From positions 1,116,001 through 1,180,000 of the forward strand of contig NZ_JAGSYE010000001.1 of the NCBI RefSeq assembly GCF_025685565.1: a stretch of 64,000 bases of DNA. Reading direction: 5' to 3'. Shown here piece after piece: positions 50,716 to 59,572 of the stretch. Source of the DNA: Granulicella aggregans (lineage in GTDB: Bacteria > Acidobacteriota > Terriglobia > Terriglobales > Acidobacteriaceae). Position 1 is the first letter of the stretch, and each line of letters opens with the position of its first letter. The notes beneath the pieces were generated by a model, which ran no database searches, was not told the DNA's origin, and saw nothing but the letters and a program-made list of their open reading frames with translations. The translations under genes and the position numbers were made by a program.

Positions 50716-51069
50716 CTGCTCATCCGCTCCATTTCCATATCTCCCCAGAACGCGAATCGCCCTGGGCATCAGTGAAGCCATCGTTCGAGCGACACGGATC
50801 AAGAACCCAGCGAGGCTAAAGCGTCCTATCGGCAAAAAAAACGCTTTGTTCAGCTTGAAGCGTTCTTGCGCCGACGTGCGACTGACAGACCCGATGAAGA
50901 ATGGGAGAATTTGAGGGGGGAGTGGGATGAAACAGGAGGAGAGCTTACGAGCTGGCGCTCGATCTCTAGGATACGATCCCCAGTAGATCACCGCTCTGAC
51001 TTGCCGCAAATGTACACCCCGACCCGGGGTTCCACAAGAGGGAATTCCAGCAGATTAGTTCTGGTGCAT
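50716..51069. other. intergenic region between accD and the GGDEF-EAL gene
   Basis: No gene recognised in 354 bp. An inverted pair AAAGCG (about 50818-50823) and CGCTTT (about 50840-50845) flanks an A8 run, which might form part of a minus-strand promoter for the GGDEF-EAL gene. No riboswitch motif was seen. Confidence 0.3.
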
Positions 51070-51957
51070 CTATCGCACGGAGGCCCTGGTGGAATCTCCG
51101 GTCAGGGATACCGTAGCCGACGGAGTGATCCAGCTCAACGTCTGCGCCAGATAAGCCTTCATCTCTTTGCGGGTTACGATGGCGTCGAGGAAGCCGTGCT
51201 CTAGCAGAAATTCCGAGCGCTGAAAGCCTTCAGGCAGCTTCTGGCGAATTGTCTGTTCAATGACGCGAGGGCCAGCGAATCCGATCAGCGCCCCAGGCTC
51301 AGCGATGTTCAGGTCGCCAAGCATGGCAAAGCTAGCGGTGACGCCTCCCGTGGTCGGGTCGGTCATCACCGAGATGTAGGGAATCTTTGCATCGTCTAAT
51401 CGCGCCAGGGCGGAGGAGATTTTAGCCAGTTGCATCAGGCTGGCAATGCCCTCCATCATGCGGGCTCCGCCGGATGCGGCGACGATGATCAGGGGATGTC
51501 CTGTGGCCAGCGAGCGGTCGATCGCCCGGGTGATGGTCTCGCCCACGACAGCGCCCATGCTGCCGCCGATGAAGGCGTACTCCATGACGCTCAGCACGAC
51601 AGGATGCGGGCCAAGGTTGCCGATGGCGTTGACGATCGCGTCGTTGAGCCCGGTCTTCTTCTGGGCTTCGAGGAGGCGGCGTTTGTAGGGTTTGAGGTCG
51701 GTGAACTGGAGAGGGTCCGTTGACTTCAGTTCCAGGTCGACAAGCTGGTAGCCGGGTTCGAGCAGGTTCTCGACGCGGCTGCGGGCGTCGAAGCGGAAGT
51801 GGTAACCGCACTTGGTGCAGACCTGCAGATTGTCGGCAAGCTCCTGTTTGAAGAGGATCGCGCCGCAGTTACCGCACTTGGTCCACAGACCTTCGGTGCG
51901 GACGGTCTTCTCGGCGTCGTTGACTATCTGGTGATCTTCGCGCTTGAACCAGCTCAT
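51070..51957 (-). CDS. accD: acetyl-CoA carboxylase carboxyltransferase subunit beta
   Basis: 295 residues. With AccA it transfers carboxyl from biotin to acetyl-CoA, the first step in fatty-acid synthesis. The N-terminal zinc ribbon has C28, C31, C47 and C50. The crotonase-like core shows GGSMGAVVGETITRAID (about 130-146), ASGGARMMEGIASLMQ (about 160-175) and DPTTGGVTASFA (about 199-210). Complete. Neighbouring genes are not fatty-acid genes, so it is probably transcribed alone or with genes outside the visible unit. Confidence 0.96.
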   Translation of the reverse strand: MSWFKREDHQIVNDAEKTVRTEGLWTKCGNCGAILFKQELADNLQVCTKCGYHFRFDARSRVENLLEPGYQLVDLELKSTDPLQFTDLKPYKRRLLEAQKKTGLNDAIVNAIGNLGPHPVVLSVMEYAFIGGSMGAVVGETITRAIDRSLATGHPLIIVAASGGARMMEGIASLMQLAKISSALARLDDAKIPYISVMTDPTTGGVTASFAMLGDLNIAEPGALIGFAGPRVIEQTIRQKLPEGFQRSEFLLEHGFLDAIVTRKEMKAYLAQTLSWITPSATVSLTGDSTRASVR

Positions 51958-52129
51958 CTGCGGTGATGCCCCTTTTGAGTGCCTTGGTTATTGTACTAAG
52001 AAGCATGGAGGGGAGGTTGCGGCAGTGTGGTCGCGGAGACGAGCAGAGCTGTAGTGGCCGCTTATTGAGTTCTCAAAAGAGCGTGCATAAAGCCACGTCC
52101 TGGGAACATCTGAGCAAGCACTGAGCGCG

Positions 52130-53017
52130 TCAATCGCGGATTCGAAGGGTGTCGATGAGAGCCGCAAGAGCGGCGGGTTGGTTTCGGCGGCTCGGGTAGT
52201 AGAGAAAGTATCCCGGAAACGATGGGCACCAATCCTTCAAGATCGGAACGAGGCGTCGCTTTGCGATCAACTTGGCAAGAGTATCTTCGATCGAAGTTCC
52301 AATTCCGACGCCGTCAAGAACAGCTCTTATAACCAGGTCAGGATCATCGAAGGAAGCGGGTCCCTGGGGGCTTACGGTGAGAACCTTCCGGCCCTTTTCG
52401 AACTCCCATCGATAGAGGCCGTTGCTGAAGCGAAAACCGATGCAGGCGTGGTCTCTCAGGTCCTGTGGGTGTTTCGGGATGGGGTTCGATTCGAAGTATT
52501 CCGGAGAGCCAACGACGGCGAGACGCATCTCTCTGGTTACTCGGACGGCGATCATATCGCGTTGAATGAACTCGCCGAGTTGAACGCCCGCGTCATACCC
52601 TCCGGCTACGAGATCGACGGGATCGTTGGAAGAGGTAATCTCAAGAATGATCTCGGGGTAGGTGCGAGCGAACTGCGCGAGCTTCGGGAGAATCACCATC
52701 TGAGTCGCTGTGCGGGGGGCGATGATCCGTATCCGGCCGGATGGGGAGTTCTTTTGCTTCAGGGTGTCGGAGAGCGCCCGGTCGATTCTCTCTAACGCGG
52801 GAGCGAGTTCCTGAAGAAGGGCGGTGCCCGCGGTTGTGGGAGCGACACTTCGCGTGGTTCGGGCGAGAAGCTGAAGGCCGAGCCGTTTCTCCAGGCCTCG
52901 CATGGAGTGACTTAAAGCGGATTGCGAGATGCCGAGGCGAGCGGCGGCGCGGGTGAAATTGCGTTCCTCTGCGACCGTGGCGAAGGCGGAGAGCTCTGCC
53001 AAATTATTCCTGATCAT
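52130..53017 (-). CDS. LysR-family transcriptional regulator
   Basis: 295 residues. The N-terminal winged helix-turn-helix (about 1-65: ELSAFATVAEERNFTRAAARLGISQSALSHSMRGLEKRLG) is typical. The effector-binding domain (about 90-290) has RIIAPRTATQMVILPKLAQFARTYPEI. It is divergent from the SDR gene at 53132 with 114 bp between starts, the usual arrangement for a LysR regulator and its target. Inducer unknown. Confidence 0.93.
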   Translation of the reverse strand: MIRNNLAELSAFATVAEERNFTRAAARLGISQSALSHSMRGLEKRLGLQLLARTTRSVAPTTAGTALLQELAPALERIDRALSDTLKQKNSPSGRIRIIAPRTATQMVILPKLAQFARTYPEIILEITSSNDPVDLVAGGYDAGVQLGEFIQRDMIAVRVTREMRLAVVGSPEYFESNPIPKHPQDLRDHACIGFRFSNGLYRWEFEKGRKVLTVSPQGPASFDDPDLVIRAVLDGVGIGTSIEDTLAKLIAKRRLVPILKDWCPSFPGYFLYYPSRRNQPAALAALIDTLRIRD

Positions 53018-53019
53018 CC

Positions 53020-53074
53020 ATGAATATTACTCATGAAGCTTTGCATATTGAAACCCACTCTGCTCATGAATGAG
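53020..53074. promoter_or_regulatory. candidate LysR operators in a divergent promoter region
   Basis: Two ATGA/TCAT-based palindromes: ATGAATATTACTCAT (53020-53034) and CTCATGAATGAG (53063-53074). They share the core CTCAT/ATGAG, lie between the lysR-type and SDR genes, and are about 40 bp apart, as expected for a LysR dimer pair. The first lies right next to the lysR start, compatible with autorepression. Confidence 0.5.
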
Positions 53075-53131
53075 TGACATCCTATATCTCGTGCGGCGAT
53101 AGCGATCTCCGCGCAGATGAGGAGACTCGAT

Positions 53132-53899
53132 ATGAATATTTCGTTTGAGGGGAAGGTCGCTCTGGTAACAGGCGCAGCGTCAGGACTTGGGCTGGCAACC
53201 GCAAAAGCATTTGCTGAGGCCGGAGCCTCGGTTGTGCTGGCTGACTGGAACGAGAAGGAAGTGGGGTCGGCAGCGAAGCAGCTTGTCGATGGCGGCTACA
53301 AGGCGATTGCCGTGACGTGCGATGTCTCCGACGATGCGCAAGTGGAGGCGATGGTGAAGAAGACGGTCGCGGAGTTTGGGCGGCTGGATGCGGCCTATAA
53401 CAATGCGGGCATTCAGAATGTGCTGGCTGAGACAGCCGATTCCCCGCGCGACGACTACGACCGGGTGATGAGTATCAATCTTCGCGGCGTGTGGAGCTGC
53501 ATGAAGTTCGAGCTGCAGGTGATGCGAGAACAAGGCAGTGGAGCGATTGTGAACTGCTCTTCGCTGGGCGGGTTGGTGGGCGGCAATCAGCGAGGTACGT
53601 ATCACGCAGCGAAGCATGGGGTGATCGGCTTTACCAAGAGTGCGGCGCTTGAGTATGCGACGCGCGGCATTCGCGTGAACGATGTTTGTCCAGGCATGAT
53701 CCGTACACCGATGAGCGACAAGATGGAAGCCGAAGGCCAGGGCGAGCTCCTGAAGGCGATGCTTGAGAACTACGTTCCGATGAAGCGAGAAGGTCGCCCC
53801 GAGGAGATCGCGAATACGGTTCTCTTCTTATGCAGTGATGCGGCAAGCTACATTACGGGACAGTCGATCTCAGTCGATGGCGGATTCGTGATGCGTTAG
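53132..53899 (+). CDS. short-chain dehydrogenase/reductase
   Basis: 255 residues from the ATG at 53132, with GAGGAG upstream; an in-frame ATG at 53117 is the less likely start because it overlaps that ribosome site. Classical SDR: TGAASGLGLATAKA (about 13-26, cofactor loop), NNAGIQ (about 89-94), the catalytic Ser in NCSSLGG, Tyr-x3-Lys in YHAAKHG (about 154-160) and the C-terminal PEEIANTVLFLCSDAASYITGQSISVDGGF. An Asp after the second strand (VLADWNEKE) favours NAD. Likely target of the divergent LysR protein. Confidence 0.94.
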   Translation: MNISFEGKVALVTGAASGLGLATAKAFAEAGASVVLADWNEKEVGSAAKQLVDGGYKAIAVTCDVSDDAQVEAMVKKTVAEFGRLDAAYNNAGIQNVLAETADSPRDDYDRVMSINLRGVWSCMKFELQVMREQGSGAIVNCSSLGGLVGGNQRGTYHAAKHGVIGFTKSAALEYATRGIRVNDVCPGMIRTPMSDKMEAEGQGELLKAMLENYVPMKREGRPEEIANTVLFLCSDAASYITGQSISVDGGFVMR

Positions 53900-53937
53900 T
53901 GGGAAGTGATTCGCGGATGACCGAGGCGGATGAGCGG

Positions 53938-55281
53938 TTAGGCGCGGGACTTGACTTCGGGGTAGCGTGCGTAGATGCGATGCTGGTCCTCTGAACTCAA
54001 CTGCGAGAGGCGAACGGGCTTGTCCTGGCGACGTGTCCCCTTCTGGTTGAGAACGTTCATCAGGCTCCACTCGCGCTGTAGGCCTACGGGCTCCGTGGCA
54101 GGAAGGTCGTAGCGGGTGAAGTCGATGGCCAAGGGTTGGCTGTTCGTCGTCCAGTCATGCAGCAGGCCGAGGCGGAAGTCGCGGTTCATGAACCACTCGA
54201 TCTCTAGGTTCTTCTCGGAGCCGGGAGCGCCGGTGCCCTTCATGTCGAAGCGATAGTTGAGCGCTGCGTTGCTGGCGTTGTGCTTGCGCCAATCCAGGCC
54301 AAATGCGCCCTCGGTGATGACCTGCGTGTCGGGCCAGCGGTCGTGCAAGGCCTGCAGCCACCACGTAAGGTCTTCGTCGTGGCCGACCGAGACCTCCCAT
54401 ATTCCTGTGACCCAGCCGAAACCGTTAAGGGCGTGGCCGCGGTCGAAGTGCGCGGCGGTGGTCTCGATCATCTCCCTGCGGCCAACTTCCTTGCCGAGAT
54501 TGCCGACGGCCTCGATGGGGCCAACGCCGAGACGGCTGTTGAAGCCGCCTTCAAAGCCTTCTCGGCGAGCCGAGAGGAAGTCGCAGGTCCAGCCGTCGAG
54601 GCAGACAGAATCGATGAAGTCAGCTTTACCCTGGGCGGGCTTCAGGTAGTGCTCGCGGCTGGGGTAGTAGGGGTAGCATATGCCGCCGTCACCGTCGCCG
54701 TGGTCGATGCCATGTTGGCTCCAGATCTGGCCCTGGCAGACGTGGATGCCTTCGTCTTCTGCGAGGTGGCGCTGATTTTCCGCGTCCATGAAGCCGGCGA
54801 CGAGGCACTCCGGGCGGTACTTGCCGCCAACCATCTCGGAGATCATATTGAGCGACTTGTGGATGGTCTGGCGATTGTTTTCCCGGGTGTCGTACATGGG
54901 GGCGAAGTAGCCGCCGGGGATGAAGGTGATCTCGTCGCCGTACTTGTCGTGGTAGGAGGCGAGCAGGCGTCTGCCCTCCTGGTACTCCTTGCGCTGGTCG
55001 ATGAGGGCAAGCCAGCTTATGGCCCAGGTCATCTTTCCGTTGGGGCAGCCGCGGGCGAAGGCTTCACGGCGGGAGCGGAGGCGGGCTGGGCTGTTGTCGG
55101 GCGATTCATCCTGCCCGATAGAACGGGCGGGAGTTACTTCAATCTGGTTTACGCGGAAGACGGAAACGTGGGTGAGGAAGCGTCCTGTTAGAGGCGTATG
55201 GGAGGCAGCGAAGAGTTGCGGCTGCAGCACGAGCGAGGTCGCTCCGCCGAGGAATCGTCTTCTTGTCCAGATGTCGCTCAT
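53938..55281 (-). CDS. Tat-exported protein, DUF3863-like
   Basis: 447 residues. The N-terminus MSDIWTRRRFLGGATSL is a twin-arginine signal, so the protein is folded before export to the periplasm. The next part (about 33-110) has FLTHVSVFRVNQIEV, then ARLRSRREAFARGCPNGKMTWAISWLAL. This resembles the DUF3863/DUF3864 proteins known mainly from Bacteroidetes, probably (beta/alpha) barrel enzymes acting on carbohydrates. A central CYPYYPS and DGWTCDFLSARREGFEGGFNSRLGVGP stretch and an aromatic C-terminus support a sugar-active fold. Activity unproven. Confidence 0.65.
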   Translation of the reverse strand: MSDIWTRRRFLGGATSLVLQPQLFAASHTPLTGRFLTHVSVFRVNQIEVTPARSIGQDESPDNSPARLRSRREAFARGCPNGKMTWAISWLALIDQRKEYQEGRRLLASYHDKYGDEITFIPGGYFAPMYDTRENNRQTIHKSLNMISEMVGGKYRPECLVAGFMDAENQRHLAEDEGIHVCQGQIWSQHGIDHGDGDGGICYPYYPSREHYLKPAQGKADFIDSVCLDGWTCDFLSARREGFEGGFNSRLGVGPIEAVGNLGKEVGRREMIETTAAHFDRGHALNGFGWVTGIWEVSVGHDEDLTWWLQALHDRWPDTQVITEGAFGLDWRKHNASNAALNYRFDMKGTGAPGSEKNLEIEWFMNRDFRLGLLHDWTTNSQPLAIDFTRYDLPATEPVGLQREWSLMNVLNQKGTRRQDKPVRLSQLSSEDQHRIYARYPEVKSRA

Positions 55282-55375
55282 TTGATCTCTCGTGTCTCCG
55301 AGGTGTTCGAGGCTTCATGCTAGCAGCCGCTATGAGAAGTGAATAGAGAGTGCGGTTCGTGCTTTGCACGGAAGT

Positions 55376-55417
55376 CCCACCCTTCACGGGAAGCAAAAAC
55401 GCGATGGATGGGGCAAC
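55376..55417. repeat. family B hairpin repeat, variant
   Basis: CCCACCCTTC (55376-55385) with GCGATGGATGGGGCAACC (55401-55418 region); a degenerated left arm compared with other copies. It lies in the 254-bp divergent gap between the DUF3863-like gene and the hydrolase gene. Confidence 0.5.
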
Positions 55418-55535
55418 CTGCCATAGGCTGTATGGCTGGCGCATCTTCGGCGCCAGGAGTTGATCGCGTTCGAAGGCTGATAGTAGATTTACGATGTCCG
55501 GTTGATGCCTCCTTGTGGGTCGGGGGAGATTGAAT

Positions 55536-56222
55536 ATGCATCGCGTTACCTTGAACCTGTTGTTGCTGGGGACACTCGTCATAAGCAGTGCATTGCCGAG
55601 CCAGACTTCGAAGCATCTTCGCTCCAGTGCCGGGGCGGAGATCGCTTATGACGAGTTCGGCAATCCGCTGTCGGCGAGATGTCTCGTCCTTCTACATGGA
55701 GCGAGTGGTCCCGTTCCGTTCTACCGAGATGAGGCGAAGTTCTTTGGAGACGAAGGCTTTCGCGTACTGATGCCGCACTACTTCGAAGCGACGCGAGGGC
55801 AGTCGCCTAGTTCTGAGAACTATCAGAAGTGGGCGAGCCTTACGGCCGACTTTGTCTCTGAGTGCCGCAAGCAGGCCGCTACGAAATCCGTGTTCCTCAT
55901 AGGATTTTCATTGGGCTCGTCGGTCGCCTTGGCGGCCGGATCGCAAATTGTTTCAGTGGATGCTATCGCGGACTGGTATGGGAGCCTGCCGGACGAGTTC
56001 TTCTATCAGATGAAGGGTATGCCGCCGCTTCTGATTCTTCATGGCGAGGCGGATTCGAATATCCCGCTTATGAACGCACAACAGCTAGTGAAGCTTTGTG
56101 AGTTGAAGCACCTCGAGTGCGAGCATCACTTTTATGCGGACCAGGGACATGGCTTTGGTGGCTCAGCGTTGAAAGATGCGCGCCAGAGGACGCTTGCATT
56201 CTTTGTGGGTCATGCCAGGTGA
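55536..56222 (+). CDS. dienelactone hydrolase-like exported protein
   Basis: 228 residues from the ATG at 55536 (GGGGGAG upstream). A signal peptide is likely (MHRVTLNLLLLGTLVISSALP). The alpha/beta hydrolase core has LVLLHGASGP (about 50-59), the nucleophile elbow IGFSLGSSVALAAG (about 120-133, Ser in GFSLG), an acid in ILHGEADSNIP (about 170-180) and a His in DQGHGFGG (about 203-210). The size and order fit dienelactone hydrolases, which usually have Cys; here Ser takes the place. Substrate unknown. Confidence 0.8.
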   Translation: MHRVTLNLLLLGTLVISSALPSQTSKHLRSSAGAEIAYDEFGNPLSARCLVLLHGASGPVPFYRDEAKFFGDEGFRVLMPHYFEATRGQSPSSENYQKWASLTADFVSECRKQAATKSVFLIGFSLGSSVALAAGSQIVSVDAIADWYGSLPDEFFYQMKGMPPLLILHGEADSNIPLMNAQQLVKLCELKHLECEHHFYADQGHGFGGSALKDARQRTLAFFVGHAR

Positions 56223-56232
56223 GGATAGTTCG

Positions 56233-56258
56233 CCCACATCTTAGAAGCGAGATGTGGG
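56233..56258. repeat. family A hairpin repeat
   Basis: CCCACATCTT (56233-56242) with GAGATGTGGG (about 56249-56258) around an AGAAGC loop; one mismatch in the left arm. Ten bases after the hydrolase stop codon. Confidence 0.7.
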
Positions 56259-56281
56259 CGAAACAGGGTTGTGGCGGCTGG

Positions 56282-56545
56282 TCAGGCGAGAGTGATGGAG
56301 AGGGTAGTCACGTTTGCGGCGGGGAAGGTGTGCATCAGCCTTCCGGATTTAATCTCACCGATCGCGGCTGGGGCGGGTCGGACCACGCATGGCGACCTTC
56401 TTCGCATGGCAGGGGAAGATGTTGTGCGTGACGCCGCTGAGCAGAGCGTCGCGCATGGTCGATTGCTGCGAGAGGTTGTAGTGCGTGTTGAGTTCCGTGC
56501 CCTTGCCGTAGCGTGCTCCCCGCTCGTTGACGAACCTCCGGTCTA
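56282..56545 (-). pseudogene. decayed 3' remnant of an alpha-L-arabinofuranosidase (GH51-like)
   Basis: On the minus strand one frame reads FVNERGARYGKGTEL, then LSQQSTMRDALLSGVTHNIF, then HAKKVAMRG before a stop at 56355-56357. A second frame then reads IGEIKSGRLMHTFPAANVTTLSITLA and stops at 56282-56284. The first piece resembles the 'TMRDALVAALTLNIFxRHAxRVxMAN' region of GH51 arabinofuranosidases, the second their extreme C-terminus. The segment normally lying between them is missing. No start or N-terminal domain is present. Confidence 0.45.
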
Positions 56546-56822
56546 AAAATGACGCTGGGTCGCAGACCGTTCGTGCGGTTGCGCGATGCGGAAGTTGCAG
56601 AGGTTAAGTGGTGTGGCGGACCTAGCTTGGCACGCTTTCGTGTCTAAGATGAAACTGCTGGCGACGCGTCCGGACTTCTTTTCTTGCTCTTATCCCATTT
56701 TTCCCATAGAGACGAGCTACGACCTGTCACTGCGACCGACAGCGGTCAATTTTACTGCTTGCTCAAATTCCGATTTGGCGCAGACAGAGTCCCGATTCAT
56801 TTTGCGACGTTAAGGGGAAAGC

Positions 56823-58256
56823 ATGACCATCAGCAAGAAACTTTATGCTTCATTCGCAGCTGTACTCGCCTCCACCATCATCCTGACGGCTGTGGGCATG
56901 GTTCAGGTAAACAAGATCAGCGACGCTCTAACCCTCATCAACGACGTCAACGGGGTGAAAGAGCGATATGCGATCAACTTCCGCGGGAGCACTCATGATC
57001 GCTCGATCGCAGTGCGTGATGTAACACTGGTGCCCGCCGCTGAGCTGCCGGACATCATTGAACATATCAAGCACCTCGAAGATGCATACAGCAAGTCTGC
57101 GCTTCCTATGGATGACCTCTTTGCCGCAGGTACCAACGTGTCCGACGAAGAGCGGAGCCAATTGGGAAAGATCAAGGATGCGGAGCAAAAAGCTACTGCG
57201 CTTCTGTATGACGTCATCCAAAAACAGAAGGCCGGAAGCAACGCACTAGCACAAAAAGAAGTCCTGGATGAGGCACGTCCCGCGTTTGTGGCGTGGCTGG
57301 CGGCTGAAAATGGCTTCATCGATATGGAAGAGACGTCCAACAAGAAGCAAGCGATCATGGCGCGAGAGATCGGGCTAGAGTTTCAACACCTAATGCTGAT
57401 GCTCGCGTTTATCGCGACGGCGGTCGGCATTGCACTTGCAATCTACATCGTAAAGGGAATCAACTCCGCTCTCAAGCAAACAGCCGTCGAGCTCCAAGAA
57501 GGGGCTGATCAGATCGCATCGGCATCATCCCAGGTCACCGAATCGAGCCAGTCGCTGGCTCAGGGAGCGTCGGAGCAGGCCGCCTCTCTTGAAGAGACCT
57601 CTGCTGCCGCGGAGCAGATCAACTCGATGGCCCACAAAAATACAGTAAACGCCACGACCATGTCGCAGTTGGTCATCGATTCCAAGGCGGAGTTCGTCAA
57701 CACGAATGAACAACTTGGCGAGATGATGGCGGCGATGGATGATATCAACGTCTCCAGCGGAAAGATCTCGAAGATCATCAAGATCATCGATGAAATTGCA
57801 TTTCAGACGAATATCCTGGCGCTGAATGCGGCGGTAGAAGCAGCTCGCGCCGGCGAAGCCGGAATGGGCTTCGCGGTCGTGGCCGATGAAGTTCGCAGCC
57901 TGGCGCAACGGAGCGCACAGGCGGCAAAAGATACTGCCCTCCTGATCGAAGACTCAGTGTCCAAGGCGGTAGCGGGAAAGACGAAGCTCAGCGACGTCGC
58001 GACTTCCATCGAGCGGATATCAGGTGAATTTACAAGCATTGGCACCCTTGTCGACGAAGTGAGTCATGGGAGCAAGGAGCAGTCTATTGGCATTGAGCAG
58101 ATCAGCAGGGCTCTGTCGCAGATGGAAAAGGTGACCCAGAGGACAGCTGCCAGCGCGGAAGAGACTGCGTCTGCGGCTGAGGAATTGACTGCCCAGTCCG
58201 TATACATGAAGGAGCGGGTGAATGAGATGGCCGGTGCCTCTGAAGCGTCCAGTTAG
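56823..58256 (+). CDS. methyl-accepting chemotaxis protein
   Basis: 477 residues. An N-terminal transmembrane helix ([18 protein letters not shown]), a periplasmic four-helix-type sensor (about 30-190), a second transmembrane helix ([22 protein letters not shown], about 188-209), no clear HAMP, and a long cytoplasmic signalling coil (about 215-470). The hairpin tip (about 318-370) has [39 protein letters not shown]. It binds CheA/CheW and reports ligand to the flagellar motor or twitching system. No che genes are adjacent. Confidence 0.93.
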   Translation: MTISKKLYASFAAVLASTIILTAVGMVQVNKISDALTLINDVNGVKERYAINFRGSTHDRSIAVRDVTLVPAAELPDIIEHIKHLEDAYSKSALPMDDLFAAGTNVSDEERSQLGKIKDAEQKATALLYDVIQKQKAGSNALAQKEVLDEARPAFVAWLAAENGFIDMEETSNKKQAIMAREIGLEFQHLMLMLAFIATAVGIALAIYIVKGINSALKQTAVELQEGADQIASASSQVTESSQSLAQGASEQAASLEETSAAAEQINSMAHKNTVNATTMSQLVIDSKAEFVNTNEQLGEMMAAMDDINVSSGKISKIIKIIDEIAFQTNILALNAAVEAARAGEAGMGFAVVADEVRSLAQRSAQAAKDTALLIEDSVSKAVAGKTKLSDVATSIERISGEFTSIGTLVDEVSHGSKEQSIGIEQISRALSQMEKVTQRTAASAEETASAAEELTAQSVYMKERVNEMAGASEASS

Positions 58257-58342
58257 TCTTCGAAGCTTTACCACGGCTGACCGCGCTCCCCGCACACACC
58301 TGCTCGAGGGATTCCTGCCGTGGATAGAAGATAAGTCGGAGG

Positions 58343-58462
58343 ATCGCCTACCGCGAAGTCAGCGCCGGGAACGTCAACGCCGAACAGCTTCAGCAGCTTC
58401 TAGTGGCTTATCGCAAAGACTTCGTTACCGCCCTTGAGCAGCAGAGTCCGCTATTTCTGTGA
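58343..58462 (+). pseudogene. short open remnant of unknown gene
   Basis: An open stretch of 39 codons after a stop reads IAYREVSAGNVNAEQLQQL, then LVAYRKDFVTALEQQSPLFL, and ends in TGA. The composition looks coding but there is no ATG start and the upstream part is closed by a TAG. It may be the 3' end of a lost gene after the chemoreceptor. No family recognised. The rest of the gap 58257-58495 holds nothing else recognisable. Confidence 0.25.
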
Positions 58463-58495
58463 ACGGGCGCAAAGGTTCTCAATTGCGGCATAGAC

Positions 58496-58951
58496 CTAGT
58501 GGCCGGAGTGGTACGGGTGGCCCGCGAGGATGGTCAGGGCGCGATACACCTGCTCGGCAAGCACTACGCGGGCGAGCTGATGCGGAAGCGTAATCCTGCC
58601 CAAGCCGAGCAGCGAGCCCGCTTGGCTTCTCGCCTTCTCTGACCAGCCATCCGCAGGCCCGATGGCCAGGACCAGGCGTTGCGTCCCTTGATCGCGAAGA
58701 CCTCCGAGTGTGGTCGCGATCTCTTCCGACAAGAGCTGCTTCCCCCGGCTGTCCAGAAGGATCGTGTATGGGGTGACGCGCCCCGGCTGGGCGGGGAGCC
58801 ACGCAAGAAACTCAGGCTCCGACTCAAAGAGTTGAGAGTCCGTGGGCGTGTAGCGCGCGGCGCGCTTGGTGTACTCCGCGATCAACGTTTCGAACGCATC
58901 GGCCTTGGAACGGCTTCGCCTCGGAACGATGGCCGCGAGAGTGATCTTCAT
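58496..58951 (-). CDS. rlmH: 23S rRNA (pseudouridine1915-N3)-methyltransferase RlmH
   Basis: 151 residues. SPOUT-fold methyltransferase acting on helix 69 of 23S rRNA in the 70S ribosome. The N-terminus MKITLAAIVPRRSR, ILLDSRGKQLLSEEIA (about 69-84), the SAM-binding knot region VLAIGPADGW (about 94-103) and the C-terminal ITLPHQLARVVLAEQVYRALTILAGHPYHSGH (about 120-151) are all diagnostic. It lies 7 bp after rsfS, the usual neighbour, so both are co-transcribed. Confidence 0.96.
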   Translation of the reverse strand: MKITLAAIVPRRSRSKADAFETLIAEYTKRAARYTPTDSQLFESEPEFLAWLPAQPGRVTPYTILLDSRGKQLLSEEIATTLGGLRDQGTQRLVLAIGPADGWSEKARSQAGSLLGLGRITLPHQLARVVLAEQVYRALTILAGHPYHSGH

Positions 58952-58958
58952 TGCCCGG

Positions 58959-59540
58959 TTACTTCGACTTCTTCGCAGCCTTCTTCACGACGGCTTTGGT
59001 GGCAACTTTCTTCGCAGTCGCCTTCTTTGGAGCAACCTTCTTGGGCGCTGCTTTCACGGCCGCAACCTTCTTAGCAACGGTCTTCTTAGCTGCCGCCTTC
59101 TTTGGGAGTGATGCTGGCTCGACTTTGGCTGTGGACTTTTTGGTCCGAGAGGCGGCAATCAGGGTCTTTAGCTCGGAGCTGAGCGTCTCGACGCTGATGG
59201 TGACAGCGGACTTGCGAAGCCGCTCCAGACCATAGAACGCACGCTTCTCCGGAGAGAAGACGTGGACGATGAAATCGGTGTAGTCCATCAAGATCCACTC
59301 GGCCTGGCGGCGCCCTTCGACCGAGGTGGGATAGACGCCGAACTCGCGCTTCAGACGGATCTCGATCTCGTCAGTGATGGCGACGTTTTGCCGCTCGTTG
59401 GTGCCGTTGCAGATCAGGAAGTAGTCGGTGAGGCTGCTCTCGGTGGGGTCGAGGGCGAGGATGCGGATGTCTTCCGCTTTTTTGTCTTCGCAGGCTGCGG
59501 CTGCGGCGAGGACGAGTTGATAGCTTTCGATTGATGCCAT
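58959..59540 (-). CDS. rsfS: ribosomal silencing factor RsfS with Lys/Ala-rich tail
   Basis: 193 residues. The conserved Iojap/RsfS domain (about 1-120) has DPTESSLTDYFLICNGTNERQNVAITDEI and EWILMDYTDFIVHVFSPEKRAFYGLERL. It binds L14 and stops subunit joining under nutrient limitation. The remaining residues (about 135-193) are a low-complexity KKAAAKK/VAPKKATAKK tail resembling histone H1-like sequences. Usual RsfS proteins are about 105-130 residues, so the tail is an addition. It probably binds rRNA or other nucleic acid. Confidence 0.93.
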   Translation of the reverse strand: MASIESYQLVLAAAAACEDKKAEDIRILALDPTESSLTDYFLICNGTNERQNVAITDEIEIRLKREFGVYPTSVEGRRQAEWILMDYTDFIVHVFSPEKRAFYGLERLRKSAVTISVETLSSELKTLIAASRTKKSTAKVEPASLPKKAAAKKTVAKKVAAVKAAPKKVAPKKATAKKVATKAVVKKAAKKSK

Positions 59541-59572
59541 GGATTAAGTGTATCGCTGTCGTAGAGCTTCGG

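Noticed and set aside
51958..52129. Possible small gene between accD and the LysR gene
   Set aside because: No open frame with a ribosome site and sensible composition was found in these 172 bp.
54280..55191. 303-codon plus-strand open frame
   Set aside because: Antisense to the DUF3863-like gene; low-complexity Val/Gly/Ala/Asp composition and no start signal.
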